Assembly (NCBI GenBank): GCA_030142905.1
Contig: JASJOG010000085.1
Location: forward strand, 124,001 to 188,000
Direction: 5' to 3'
Origin: Heliopora coerulea
Taxonomy: Eukaryota; Cnidaria; Anthozoa; Scleralcyonacea; Helioporidae
Length of the DNA stretch: 64,000 nucleotides
In this document: piece after piece, positions 46,809-58,619 of the stretch
Numbering within the stretch: position 1 is the stretch's first letter
Layout of the letters: each line of letters begins with the position of its first letter
Position numbers and translations under genes: made by a program
The notes under the pieces: model-generated
What the model was told of the DNA's origin: nothing
The model's database searches: none
The model's input: only the letters and a program-made list of their open reading frames with translations

Positions 46809-48451
46809 AAACAATAAACAACACTGAAGTCGACAAATAGAATTTAGTTCCAAATCGACGTCAAGACAGAGAAACGATATGCCCTTATTCCATTCACCAT
46901 TTGTTCCATAAATAATTCTTTTAAATAAATGGTGTTCGTGACATAATCGTAATTATCATGCTATAATTATAACCTAGCAGACACAGGCGAGCTTTTGTGA
47001 CCATGTTTGTCGATTCGACCAACTGTGGCTCTGCTGGAGAGGCTATAAATAAGTCATCCACCTGGACGTAAAGCACAAAGGATCCCATTGAACGAGTGAA
47101 AAGAATATTAGAGATCGATCAGCTTGGAATGCAATAAAACGCCCCTTGGTGTAGCCCCAACGGCAACACTTTTGTTTGGTAAGGATTTTAATGGTGTGGC
47201 AATTGCCAGCAAAATCAGACCAAAAGACATCACTGTAAATGTTCTGACACCAGCAGGACTCGCCTTCGGAGCGAGAAAAACTGTTTTAATTAAATCTTTT
47301 GTCTGGGTCATTTCAATGAATAGATTCGAGCGCAAACGTATCAGTTATTTTTGGTTAAAAAAACACAAAAATCCCAGAACATGTGCGAAATTTAAGCTAA
47401 AGTCTACCTTCATGCCTCATCGCTTTCAATGTGATATTTGGATTATCTTGCAGGTTTGTTTGATTTCGGTTGTGATAGCGGATAACCTCGCAGGTTCTGC
47501 TTCGAAAACATTCCGAGGAATATTTTTTATACGGTTTTCCAAAAAAAACATTTAACTTTCTAAAGACACTCATGCAGATTACAGGAGGTGGGCCCAAGAG
47601 ATTGGAACGTGTTCGACGCTGTCGCTTAAGGCCAATGTTACCAAGTCGATTAAGTTGTAAAACTACAGAGACTGGGAGAACTCTGGGATATTTCGTTATC
47701 CCCTGTTTTTATGTTTTGAGCTATATAACCAACGAAGCATTCGATCCATACGCATCTTAATCTTTTTCAGCACCTATAGTAGCCATGTCCTATGGAGTGA
47801 CATACAGGAACATTTTTTTGCACTTGTTCACCAAAAAACCGATAAATACCTCGTCTGGGGTTAGAACCAAGCAGACATTAACTCTTTAACATCGTCCTCG
47901 GAGCGCTACTCATTTATTGGACTCCAGAAACTCCAAACCCTGGACATTGATCGGTTTTTTCCGTTGTAATTGTTGCTGGATCCCCAACTCACACGTTCAT
48001 AATACATTTTATCGCATGAATTCCCTTTCTTTGATTACTTTCAGAGTGACTAAAGAAGTCAGCAGGCCACCTGTGGTGCAAAACGGATCGGCATTTTCTT
48101 ACACAAAACTCCAGTATCCAGCTTAGAGCCAGAGAGAATCGTCACCGGTTTTGGCGTTCGTCCTTTCAAAACCTGTGCTTGGTTCTACTGCAATTTTCCG
48201 TTTGATGATTCGATAACACATTGGGGCCTTCGAGGGGTAAGCGAGAAGGAATAGCGACATTGGCGGACAACGAAAAGAACTAGAAAAATATTAGTTTGAG
48301 GCACATATTTTTGCGAACGAAAAACAACAGCCTGCTGATATTGTTCGGATACCTAAGGTATTTGTTGCCAAAGAGAATTCAAGAAGAAGGATTCGGGTTT
48401 GGTTCTTACGCGAACGACTGGGGTAACGTAACCATCGCAGGAGCTGTTAAA
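46809..48451. other. Intergenic between divergent Hakai and GPCR
   Basis: Presumably holds GPCR promoter and 5' untranslated sequence. A region at 47.12-47.33 kb is open on both strands (about 70 codons each way); neither product is recognised. No TATA or initiator was assigned. Confidence 0.45.
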
Positions 48452-49702
48452 ATGGACAGCAACACAACAAATAATACACTGAATGAAACAAATGCGACTA
48501 GCACTGGTTCACCTCCAGGACAAACTCTGACCATCAAGATTAGTCTAATTGTGATTGCTGTGCTGGTTTTGATCGGCAATGGACTGGTTATATACCTCAT
48601 CGCGACCAGGCGTCATCTTCGAACCAAAACCAACCTCCTAGTCGCTTCGCTGGCAGTTTCGGATTTGGTCGTAGGGTTGACAATTATTCCGTCGTTTCTT
48701 GCTTGCATGTACGTTGACTGTGACACTGTGTTAACCAAGTTATTCTACGACGCCTTTCTGTTCGTCTCCGTCTGCAACCTCTGTTGCATCACCTTCGACC
48801 GATTTCTGGCCATCACTCAACCTCTCAAGTACCACATGAAGATGACAAGGAAAATCGTGGTGGTAATGGTGGTTGTAAGTTGGATTTTGCCTACTGTCGT
48901 ATCACTGATCCCGGCCACATGGCTGTACACTGACACCAGTCCAGAAGCAGTGGTACTGAACAACAAGATCTTCTATACCTTGCAAGTGGTAGTTTTCATG
49001 TTCTTCCCTTGTCTTATCATGTTGGTTGCCTATGCGGTGATACTAAAAATCGCCTGGAAACAATCTAAGCACATCAGAACTGTTTTAAGTAGCCTTAACC
49101 GAACTAGGAATACAACTGTAAGCTCAATACCGTCAGCTACGACAACAGAAGCGAAGGCTACGTTGAAAGTATTCGGCACTGTCGTTATAATGTTCGTGGT
49201 CTGTTGGAGTTTGTCAGCATATCGTAGTATTGTCGTTTATTATGACTTGATGACGATACCGTTCGATTTGACCATGACGTCGAGAATGCTTCTTGTCTCA
49301 AATTCTGCCATCGATCCTATCATCTATTCGTTGTGGAAGAGAGACATTAAGATGGAAATTCGTAAGCTACTGAAATTAAACAAGCAGATGGTTCGGCCTA
49401 CTTCGGCAACGTTGCGATCCAGTCAAATGTTTGGAGACGATGCAGGTATGAAGAATAATGTAAATGGAAAGCTAAGTCGTGTTGGGTCTAAGCAAGACGT
49501 TGCTCCCAATACCACAGTTAAAGATCTAGACAGACCTATGAACGGTATTGTGAACGTGGCAATGGCGGAGGACTTCGATAAAAGTGACCAAGAAAAGACT
49601 GATAACAAACTTGAAGAGCTCACTCTACCACAACAGGCCACTCCGTTGACGCTAAAGTACGGTACAATCAACATGGTGGCCGAAGTTGACGGTTATGTTT
49701 GA
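48452..49702 (+). CDS. Class A (rhodopsin-like) GPCR, 416 aa, single exon
   Basis: The first in-frame ATG (48452) gives a short N-terminus with four N-glycosylation sequons (N4, N7, N11, N14). Upstream in-frame codons contain no ATG. Seven hydrophobic segments follow. N43 (1.50, GNGLV), D71 (2.50, LAVSDL), W144 (4.50), P186 (5.50) and Y194 (5.58) are present. DRY is DRF (116-118), the TM6 CWxP is CWSL (251-254, no Pro) and NPxxY is DPIIY (288-292). The second extracellular loop (about 158-172) has no Cys, so the usual TM3 disulfide cannot form. A 115-residue Ser/Thr-rich tail follows. Intronless class A receptors in large orphan families are common in cnidarians. The TM2 pattern is amine-receptor-like, but the ligand is unknown. 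A possible AATAAA lies at 50317. Confidence 0.93.
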   Translation: MDSNTTNNTLNETNATSTGSPPGQTLTIKISLIVIAVLVLIGNGLVIYLIATRRHLRTKTNLLVASLAVSDLVVGLTIIPSFLACMYVDCDTVLTKLFYDAFLFVSVCNLCCITFDRFLAITQPLKYHMKMTRKIVVVMVVVSWILPTVVSLIPATWLYTDTSPEAVVLNNKIFYTLQVVVFMFFPCLIMLVAYAVILKIAWKQSKHIRTVLSSLNRTRNTTVSSIPSATTTEAKATLKVFGTVVIMFVVCWSLSAYRSIVVYYDLMTIPFDLTMTSRMLLVSNSAIDPIIYSLWKRDIKMEIRKLLKLNKQMVRPTSATLRSSQMFGDDAGMKNNVNGKLSRVGSKQDVAPNTTVKDLDRPMNGIVNVAMAEDFDKSDQEKTDNKLEELTLPQQATPLTLKYGTINMVAEVDGYV

Positions 49703-52500
49703 GAAAGAACATCAAAGGAAAGGAAAGATGATCGTGAGAGTGAGAAGATCCGACAAGCGAGTGAGAAGACAGTGTTTTATGAGAAACATGAAAAATAATT
49801 TCGATGGGTTCGTGACTGCAGACGAATGGCAAGTACAACATAAGACAGCAGGCAACTGAGCAGCTTTTTGGCAAGAGTGGTGAGTCTGACAATATCAAGC
49901 AAGCTCAGTAATAAGGCAAAACAAGCTTACGCAAAGCATTTCGGCGTTAAAACTCTAACCTTGATATGAACTGATCACGGTAAAATTGCATGTTTACAAC
50001 GACAGTAGCTGCTTGGTTTGAAAAACCAAAGAAAAAAATCCCGATGCATTTAACAGTTCGATGCTTCAGAGAAGGATTTGAACTGACCATAGACTTAAAA
50101 ACAAAGTCTGGAGAGGGTACTAAGCTTAGCTAGGTTATATCCATGGCAGTGTTTATTCGGTACGTTGTAACCGAAAACGAACAACGAATGTCTCCAGATT
50201 TGTATGAATAATAGGTAAAGGTTTAACCTTTGTTTTTTTGTAATTTTACCTCGTTTTCTTCAAACTTTTTTCTGGGAGAAGATTCCACGCATTACCAACA
50301 TGTTTGGTTTTGTTGTAATAAACTTGGCACAAATGAACGGTGAGTAAGATTTGACATCTGTTAAGGACATATTGTATGAATTAATTTGAATAGATATTTG
50401 CTTATTTATAATTTCGTACAAGAGAGGGGAATCGATATGAGGAGCTATTTGATCGTCAACACATTGTTCCATTAATAAGAAAACACTTTTTGATTTCACG
50501 GTCATTACTTAGCGATTTGTATAGGTCAGCAATTAGTTCTTCGCGCTTAAGTCAACATATCACAGGTCAGATAACGTGCACATTAATCCCATAATCTTGC
50601 TCTCTTTTGACAACGAGTGTTTTGAGTTGGGTGGTGGATTCAGATCACAGAAAACTGTGACATAAAACTAAACTGAACATAGAGCTGCATGTGGTAGAGT
50701 GTTGATCGTCTTAATTAAGGAACCAATAATTTAACCGTCTAAAGCAAAAACCAGGCTTTGCTAGGGGTCATTAATCATGGGTTTTAAAATGATTTACAAA
50801 CGCACGTAATCTTTTCATAAGTATACTGTAAACTACAGTGTGACGTCGAACGGATCTCTTTATAAAGTGTCTCAATATTATCTGTACAGTTTAATAACAG
50901 TTTAGAATTGCTTAGTTCAGGTTCAAGCGAAAGGTAGGCAAACAAGATTTATCAGATAAGCCCAGTCAAAATTTCAATAGGATAATCTGATAAAAGAAAA
51001 TCGTGAAATTGCTTTTATTTTTCCTTTTTCCTGCAACAACTTAATTTTCACAAGAACATTTAGGTCAGTGTGCACGGCTTTCTGACGATGTGAAACGGAA
51101 TGGTAGGTTCACGAGCACTGGTGAAAGTAGCTAAGACTTACTTATTAAATGACAAAGTGGTTTATGAACAACCCAAACGACTGTCCAATTCCAATCACTT
51201 TAGTTCTACCGTAACCTTAATCACTGTACAAAGTCTGATGCTCGAAGATTCTAACGACAAGTGTAAACATAGTCCTTTGTTCGGCCCAAAATAGTCACCG
51301 ATCTTATCGTAAAAATCTGAAGAGTTGGAATCTTTTATATTTCAAAGATGAATCCCAGACGGCCGCCAATGGCCGGCGATTTCCACGACTTGTGTGTCCA
51401 TGGCTGTCCTAAAAATCATAAGGATCGTAAGAATCAAGTACAAAACTGCCGGCGATTGTCGGCGATTCTTACGACAAACGTGAAGCAGGCCTAAGTATCT
51501 AACCAGAGGTCTCGCTCGAGGTCCTAAATTTTCCTGTTTTTCAAGCGTTCAGTCCCTTAATCCTAGAAAGCGTAATCGTGAGGAGATCTCTTGTTTCAGG
51601 AAACTTGACTTCTCACCAAGGTATCTGGATGGGCTTTATTTACACGCTTAATATATACTATAGTTTAGTATATACGATATATATATATAGGTATTATATT
51701 CGTATTCTTAGTGACAACGCTTGTTCAAAGAAAAGCCATAGTTTTGCACTGTATCGGCAACATTTTGCGAGGATATTTGCTGGGAAGATTACGGGGACTA
51801 AAATTGTAAGGGAATATAATTAGAGGATCCGGCCTGGGAGAGACTTCTAGCTAGTTATACTGGGCTCTGATGGGTTAGCAAGACATGGAACATATCTATG
51901 ATTCCATAAAAAAGCTGCTTTTCTCTTTATATTCTGGACAATCCGGAGGTCCAAAAACCGCAAGGATTTTCAGAGCAGCAGATTTACGTTCAATGTTACC
52001 GTAGCCAGAATCTCCTTTCGAGAAATCTTGTTCAGCAATCTAACAAAGATAGGTACAGGTAAGGAAAAACCTTCTGACCATCTTCGGTCGACTCAGAACA
52101 TGTGGATATTATGATGTCTGTGAAGACATTGAGCACAAAACTAGTTACCAAATCACAGCTTTAACTCTTTGCTCTCTTTTCCTCTCACAATTTCGTTCTT
52201 TCATTGGTGGATAAAATCGCCTGAAGTTGACCAGACTTCAAAGACAATAAACCGTTCCGTAGCGCAAAGAGCTCATTGAGACAGGCCTCTTCTCATCCAG
52301 AATGCCCTTGCTTAAAGGCGTTTGGCGCCTGCCAGGGTGAAAGGAACACAGACCTGTCTGAACTGGATGGAGTTTAACCTTGTCCAAGGTTCTGGTCGAT
52401 GTTTCAATCTAAAGAGTTGTTCGTAAAAAGGGGTTTCGTGCAAACCTCCGGACTACGCAACTATTGCACGAACGTTTAAGTTTAAACAATGATATAAAAA
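49703..52500. other. Intergenic downstream of the GPCR
   Basis: A CCGGCGATT-rich stretch with internal repeats at 51.37-51.49 kb (GCCGGCGATTT.., then GCCGGCGATTG and GGCGATTCTTACGAC) may be a small degenerate repeat. A TATA run occurs at 51.68 kb. No gene recognised. Confidence 0.45.
50317..50322 (+). promoter_or_regulatory. Candidate poly(A) signal for the GPCR
   Basis: First AATAAA downstream of the GPCR stop, about 615 bp away. Position only. Confidence 0.35.
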
Positions 52501-52580
52501 CAAAGTGCTACGTCGGTAGTGCTGAACAATGCTTAAGAAGCCAACAGGGTCAGGGAACTGCCGATACAAGGTAACAAACT

Positions 52581-52613
52581 GATGTTTCGAGCAAAAGCCC
52601 TCAGCTGGAGTGA
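52581..52613 (-). ncRNA. Hammerhead-like motif J (orphan)
   Basis: On the minus strand: CAGCTGAG, GGGC with GCTC around TTTT, then GAAACATCAG. Stem II is the same as in motif A; the CUGAUGA box is scrambled. It is followed by GTTACCTTGTATCGGCAG, resembling the sequence after motif L. Confidence 0.5.
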
Positions 52614-53265
52614 AAAGTAAAATGATTTAAAGGCTAATTGGTATCTTTATAGGTAAAAAATTTTGTGACACAAAATGACCAAAAGGATTAGAAAGTTCAA
52701 AACAAACTACATATAAATGATGTTAATCATTTTCTAGTACCGATCGTTACACCGGAAAAAGGGGGAAGAGCAGACAGAGGACTAAAGGGAATGGTAATGG
52801 GCAAAGATTAACATAAAGAAAAAGAAAAACGCAAGGAAATAAAGAATGCACGATAGTAATTTTGTCCGCCCATGCTAGATAAGAGCATCAACTTGTGAAG
52901 AAATAAATGAAACAAACTAAAGCAAATTTTAAAACTTACGGAATAAAGCGTCCAAGCTAATTTTTTTATCCGCTCATGCCATGCAGACAAAAACAGTAAT
53001 TTTTAAATGATCAAACAAAAGAAAAACTTTATGTAACGAATAGGGTGAAAAATGTTCATCAATTCCACGTTTCAGTTTAACTCGGGCGAAAGTCGGAAAG
53101 GTTTGAGATTGCAGATAACAAACGTTAATTTAAAAGCAAAACGAAACTTTCAATTTGAATGTGGATGACAGTGTAGGATTTAAATTACGATTGAATTAAT
53201 ATGTAGAATATCAAGGCTTCCTCATAGGCAGACATACATTAGCAGGATATTAAAGGATAATATCA

Positions 53266-53437
53266 TCGATTATACGGTAATGCAACTCCATCATCAACAT
53301 TTTTAGTGAATGCTATTTCGTTATGGAACAATCTACCACCGTTTCTTAAAAAACAATCTTCAGTGAAATCTTTTAATATTGCTTTATTTAGTAAATATTT
53401 TAATGAGCAACTCTGTATGAAGCATTTTTATCCTTGA
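53266..53437 (+). mobile_element. LINE-type retrotransposon 3' remnant
   Basis: The frame ending at the TGA at 53435-53437 reads AISLWNNLPPFLKKQSSVKS, then FNIALFSKYF. That matches the usual C-terminus of non-LTR reverse transcriptases (a LWN-LP motif followed by SFK-type residues). Nothing else of the element is recognisable. Plus orientation. Confidence 0.6.
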
Positions 53438-54760
53438 CAATTTTTTGCATGTAATTATTTGATATTATGACTTTTACTCACTCACGTGGACAATGGAATC
53501 CGGCAAACTGCTTGCACTCCACGGCTCTAAACCCCATACTTTGCATGTAAGTAAAGTAATTTAGGGTATACAAGAGAATCATGATTTTAGATACTACACA
53601 ATGACATAATAAACCCCTACCTTCCTCCCTCGGCAGTCTTGTCAGCTATTCATAGATCAAATTCCGTTATTGAAAACCATGTACGGTCTTGGAATATCTC
53701 AAATAATTCTTGCTTGGACAATCGAAACAATACGAATAGGTATAAATCTTCGCAAAGACATCATGGAGCTTGCTAAATCTGTAACAGATAACCGAAAGGT
53801 TTTGTATTAACAGCTGTGTAACTCAAATGTTCGGAAATGTATTCACTGAGTTAATACATAGATAACCACATCGAAGAGAGGAATTATTCTGTTTTAAAAT
53901 TTTACACTAGCGGGCCTCTAATGTTCACGCTCGTGTGTCGAAGCGTGCTCTTCATTATATTTTTTTTCCCAAAATTTGGTTATTTAAGCAACTTCTTTTT
54001 ATGGATATTTATACACATGTATTTATGATTTTGAGGTGTGTACTGAAGTTATGATTTAAACAAACGTAAGGCCACTGATATCAGTGAACTATGAGGGTAT
54101 TTCATGAGCATCAGATTGACTGACTTACAGAGCCACAGATCCCTATACAAATCGGATCGTTTAGTAATGACAGCAATGCTTCCACATCTTACTTAATTTA
54201 ACACCTTTTATTTTGGTTCAAAACAATATACGACATCATAACACTAAGTCTATTTTAAGACATCAATACCTCGACGTAAACTATCAGTGAAAACAATTAA
54301 CTTGCACCAACAAGAACTAAAGAAACTCAACTTGACAAAATGCGCGAGTTAACCGTTTGTTCTCAAGTCTGGATTACATGATCAGCCTTTTGGACTAGGC
54401 ACCCCTGAATTTGGCACGCTTAACTAAAATTTTTGTATCGGCACCTTTACAATAATCTTTCGCGTAAACAGTTTAGCAGCGGGCGAGAAATCGGGATGCT
54501 GGTGCTACAGCCGGGATGCCAAGCCCAAAACGCGTGCCTTGTTAACCAATCTTAAATTAGAGAGCTAAACTTTAAGGATGATTTTGAAGTGCCTACTGAG
54601 AAGGGTGAACTCTCTTTGAGACCCAACGGAAACCTCTTGCAAAAAATGGAAGATCAGTGTCATTAGGGAAGTTAATGTTGACAGATGCTTTCGTGGCTGA
54701 GAATTTGGGGTGGTTAGTTCACAATTGTCAGGTTGACAGGAAAGGTAGAAGAATAATTTC
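53438..54760. other. Intergenic, no recognised gene
   Basis: AT-rich sequence without a motif, repeat end or coding region I can support. Confidence 0.4.
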
Positions 54761-54795
54761 TGACTTTACGTTTCAGGAGCGAAAGCCCTCGTGAC
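54761..54795 (-). ncRNA. Hammerhead-like motif K (orphan)
   Basis: On the minus strand: GTCACGAG, GGGC with GCTC around TTTC, then CTGAAACGTAAAGTC. Two extra bases separate stem II from GAAA. Same subfamily as A, J and L. Confidence 0.45.
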
Positions 54796-55213
54796 GTAAG
54801 CGACTCCAGTTGCAAAAGATGCGACATCATTGCCATTCGTCAAGTTAGTTAACACAAACACTTTCGTAATTAAGGATTTGGGACGGTCATCTTGTCATTG
54901 TTAGTTTAATCCTCCCGTTTAGTCCAAAGGCAATCCGTTTAATGTCGAATTAGTGAAAAACTCTGGGATAAATTCTGCGCATACTGCTGAGAAAGGAGTC
55001 TCTTAAAGACTCCCGATGCATTCACGCAAAACGGTTTAATGTCGTACAACTTAAACCCCACAGGTCAACCAAACCGTTCTTTACTGAAACAACAGATTAA
55101 CTGTTAATCTTAAATAAACGTTAATCGTCCATTAGATAACCGACCCCTCTCAAATAAAGACGTAGAAAAAGTTTAAGGAAGATACTCCGCTAAAAAACGA
55201 CGGAACAAGGTAC

Positions 55214-55345
55214 GGATATCTCGAGCAAAAGCACTTCACCAGAGTCAAATGTTCCCTCATTTTTTTGGCACAGTACCATCTTCGAACTTTTTCTGCGTCG
55301 ATTCAAAACTGCCTAAACAGCACTCCATTTTTGATATTTCTCTTA
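55214..55345 (-). repeat. Hammerhead-like motif L with its upstream repeat
   Basis: The motif (55246 down to 55214) reads CTGGTGA, AGTGC with GCTC around TTTT, then GAGATATCC, so GAAA is mutated. The 100 bp 5' of it (ATATCAAAAATGGAGTGCTG..GAATCGACG) recurs on the plus strand at 58628-58690, defining a dispersed family. Confidence 0.5.
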
Positions 55346-56965
55346 AGTGTCGTTCACTTACGAATGCTTGGCAACTTGACGACTCACTGCTCAGGTGTAT
55401 CGAATGTGTACCAGAAAGTTTACAGAACAAGTAAGACCTCGAGCAAATGAATAACAACATGCCTTGGAGGAAAACTATCAATCACAAAAACATGAAGATG
55501 TATAGGTTTGTCTCATATTTTGGCATGATGACTTCATTGAAATGATCGTCAAAACAGCAGGTTCGATAAAGGCAGTGCAAGACAAACAACACAGGTCTAT
55601 AATTGTCGTTATCCCGCTTGTTCTCGACAATAACGATGCCTAAAAATGGTCTAATTTTCAGCGGTAACGATGGAACATTTAGTTTATCCTGGCATTAGCG
55701 ATTTTGTATCTTGTTAATTACTGTAATCTTGAGTTCAGTTTGGATGTAAACTACCACGGAATTTTGATGCATCGACTCTCTTAATAACATTCGAATTTTT
55801 GAGCTCACCAGGAAAAAGTCATTCTTGTTCGTGACCACAACAGCCGAAGCGCGCAAACAGCAGGCAGCCTCGGTCACCAACGGAGCTTTTATTTTCTCGG
55901 CTTATTAAAGCCATTCTTTCCGACGACCTTCGGTAAAGGGATTAGGATTTATCGTGCTGTTGTCATTGATCCCTAGGAGCCAAATGCCTCGAAGGAAAGA
56001 TTTCTCATATTGTCACCAAAGGGATAACTGTTACCCCTTTGGTGCAAGCGTTTGGGAGCTCAGCAGAGGTTTTATTCCATTCGTTGTATACCTATTGGAA
56101 GGTAGACACAGACTTCGCCGGTGGCACAAGGACGTAGAGTGTTTCGAAAGCCGGGAGGCAGAGATTTAGTTGTTCTTACTGAAGGTTCTTTCAAGGAATG
56201 ATTTCAAAGGATTACTGTGGGCTTGTGGTCAGATATTGTTTGAGAATGATGGATTACAAAGCACGAATAAAGTACAAGGTTCTTATCATTACGTACAACA
56301 GAGTTTTATTAAAGCATTAATGAAATGCAAGGGTTATCATTACGTAATAGAGAGCTTCATTCGGCTTTCTCACACTTTCGTGAGCGGATTTCCTCCAGCG
56401 GGCGAGACGCTCAATTGATAGGCGATCCGAGAGCCCACTGTTTCATTACCTCAACCAAGGAGATGCCGATGTCTTGGCATTCTCTGATGGCGATGCAGAA
56501 GCACTTTCTCCTCAATTGCTTTAAGGCCATAAATGAAGGTCTCATCATTGAACTCTAAAAAGACTGAAACGCCAGCTCCGTATACCCGGATCTATGATTT
56601 GATGAAGCCGAAATGGGGGCAGCCATGTAGGTCCAAAAGCTGCGTATAGTTCTCACGAGATTGTAAAGCGGAAGAATCGGAAAGTGTGTCCTTGGGTGCA
56701 CTTACTCGTATAAGTCTATATTATTTGTGTCTTTCAGTTTGTTGGGATAAAAAAGATAACTGTTAAAGAAAAACCAAATTTTAGCATAACGTTTTGACAA
56801 TACACACTGTTTTATCGTGTAGGGAGGACTGGAAGGTAACTTGCATATTGCCGCACATGTCGGCCTCCACAGTGGCTTCGAAATTTAGTTTATAGCTATC
56901 GTGCCAGCTCTTTTAGAGTTCAATCAGTCTCACTAGGCATCAAATCCGTGACTCCCAGCTTGAAA
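55346..56965. other. Intergenic, no recognised gene
   Basis: Between 55.95 and 56.56 kb several overlapping open frames of 70-80 codons occur. None has a domain I recognise, and I could not place splice sites around them with confidence. An unrecognised exon here is possible. Confidence 0.4.
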
Positions 56966-57377
56966 TTAAACCTTTACCACGCAGGTTTTCTCGACGGTTC
57001 CCCTTGACGAGTAAAATTGTCTGGTGGTAGCCAGAGAAAAATTGTCAGACGTTAACCACAGTACAACCGGTAAGTTGTCAAACACCAAATGTACCGGATA
57101 AAGGATTACAGGAGATAGTTTTTGATCTTTAACCAGCCGGTTTTCAGGTCTTTTCTTGATAAGTAAAATCATTTGGTGGTAGCCGGAGAAAGGTTGTGAG
57201 GCGTTAGCCAAAGTAAGACTGGTAAGTTGTCAAACGGCAGCTGGGCCTGATAGAGGGTTAATTCTTTTCTGGCGGTACAAGACTTGTAGCATTTTACTCT
57301 GGCTAACGCTGTACTACTTTACTCGAGCAAACGCCGGACGATTTTAATCGTCAATGGGAAAGCTCCCACAGTGAAAA
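56966..57377. mobile_element. Cluster of three AACCCTTT-type MITEs
   Basis: Three diverged copies nearly abut: about 56966-57108 and 57129-57262 (both with the hallmark reversed, GTAGCCAGAGAAAAATTGTC and GTAGCCGGAGAAAGG), and 57259-57377 (forward, CTCTGGCTAACGCTG). Family ends such as TTAACC and GGGTTAA are visible on the middle copy. They are older than the 40.1-40.3 kb pair. Confidence 0.65.
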
Positions 57378-57527
57378 AGCAAAGAGCTGATCAACCGAAT
57401 AGATTTCAGCTCAACTAACTGGGCTATATGTGCCACCGACCACGTCAAATTTTGTGTTTACCTTTAAAATGTTCCAAATGGTGGTGTTTGTTTACGCTCA
57501 CAACGTTACATAGAAACAGCTTGCATG

Positions 57528-57569
57528 CTAATGAGGAAGATGGCTTACCATCTCGAAACGTGTTTAATC
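57528..57569 (+). ncRNA. Hammerhead-like motif F (orphan, best stem II)
   Basis: CTAATGA (57528-57534), then AGATGG and CCATCT pairing perfectly (six base pairs) around CTTA, C, GAAAC and GTGTTTAATC. Invariant G5 is A, so cleavage should be abolished while the fold is kept. No PLE frame nearby. Confidence 0.6.
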
Positions 57570-57808
57570 TCTAATATTGAGAGCTGTACAATTATCTGAA
57601 CGATGGGGTATACCTTGGACCGAATCATGGCTATCTTGACTTTACTTTGAGAAGTAAGTGACTCTTGTTACAAGTGAGTTCCCGAGGCGGTTAGAAAAAC
57701 AGTGAACCATTTCCAAGATATCGGTTTGTCAATGGATACAAATATAGTGTGAGTTTATCTCGGTTGCTGGGATGTAGTGTGACTTAAGTTGATTTCGTAG
57801 GCAAAGAT

Positions 57809-57908
57809 TTAATCACTTCAATGCGGGGGTGGCCCCTTGGAATCTTATTCCGGCCAACGCCAAACGATGTTACTCAGCACAGAGAGGACTCTCGCGTTGC
57901 AAGGTAAA
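57809..57908 (+). mobile_element. AACCCTTT-type MITE, diverged
   Basis: The core TCCGGCCAACGCCAAACGATG and GGACTCTCGCG mark the family. The ends are degraded. Confidence 0.5.
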
Positions 57909-58619
57909 CACATAAAGTGTTATTAAAGAGATTAAAATATTAGTTTGAATGTAGGACGACTTCATTAATTCCGTTCATATTTGCATCAATTCCAAGAGGA
58001 AAAAAAAAAGAATACAGATGTTATTTCTGATAAACTTTATAATCTTCCCTGGTTTTGCACGGTCCAAGGAGTAAGATAAGAGAGACCGTGCAAGCAATGA
58101 ACACAGTATATCTACGACATTGCCTGAGTGAGAAGAAACTGAAGTCATTTGTATCGTTCACCACGGAAAGAGAGCGTATATGAGTTCAGGTGTTTGGGGT
58201 GGGTCGAAGGTGTTAGGGGATGATAGAGGATTAGTAGCTATCGAATGTGTCGAGCAAAACAAAGGAGACACAGCTAATCAAGAAAAAGCTGAGGACGATG
58301 ATTGGTACATGGTTGAAATCTTCCTAATGCAATCGTCCACTCCGCTTCGATTGAAGTCCTCGTCTCTGAATTACAGCCCTCTCTTGAAAATTTCACTGCT
58401 GCCGCTAGGAACTTAATATTTATTTTGGGACTCTGGTCATCCTCTTGGAACATTGGTCTTCCTTTTCAGGTTATATTTTGTAGGCTGGTTCTTTGAATGG
58501 CAACAACTGTTTCGTCGAAAAGGTAGTCATGTTCTCATAAAAATAAAATCTCACTCAAAAAGAGAGGGATGTTAGAGCATAGGTAAAAAAATTGATCATA
58601 GAAACGTGGGTCGGATTAG

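Noticed and set aside
48296..48451. N-terminal extension of the GPCR
   Set aside because: No in-frame ATG upstream of 48452. The extension lacks a signal peptide, and the sequon-rich N-terminus starts naturally at 48452.
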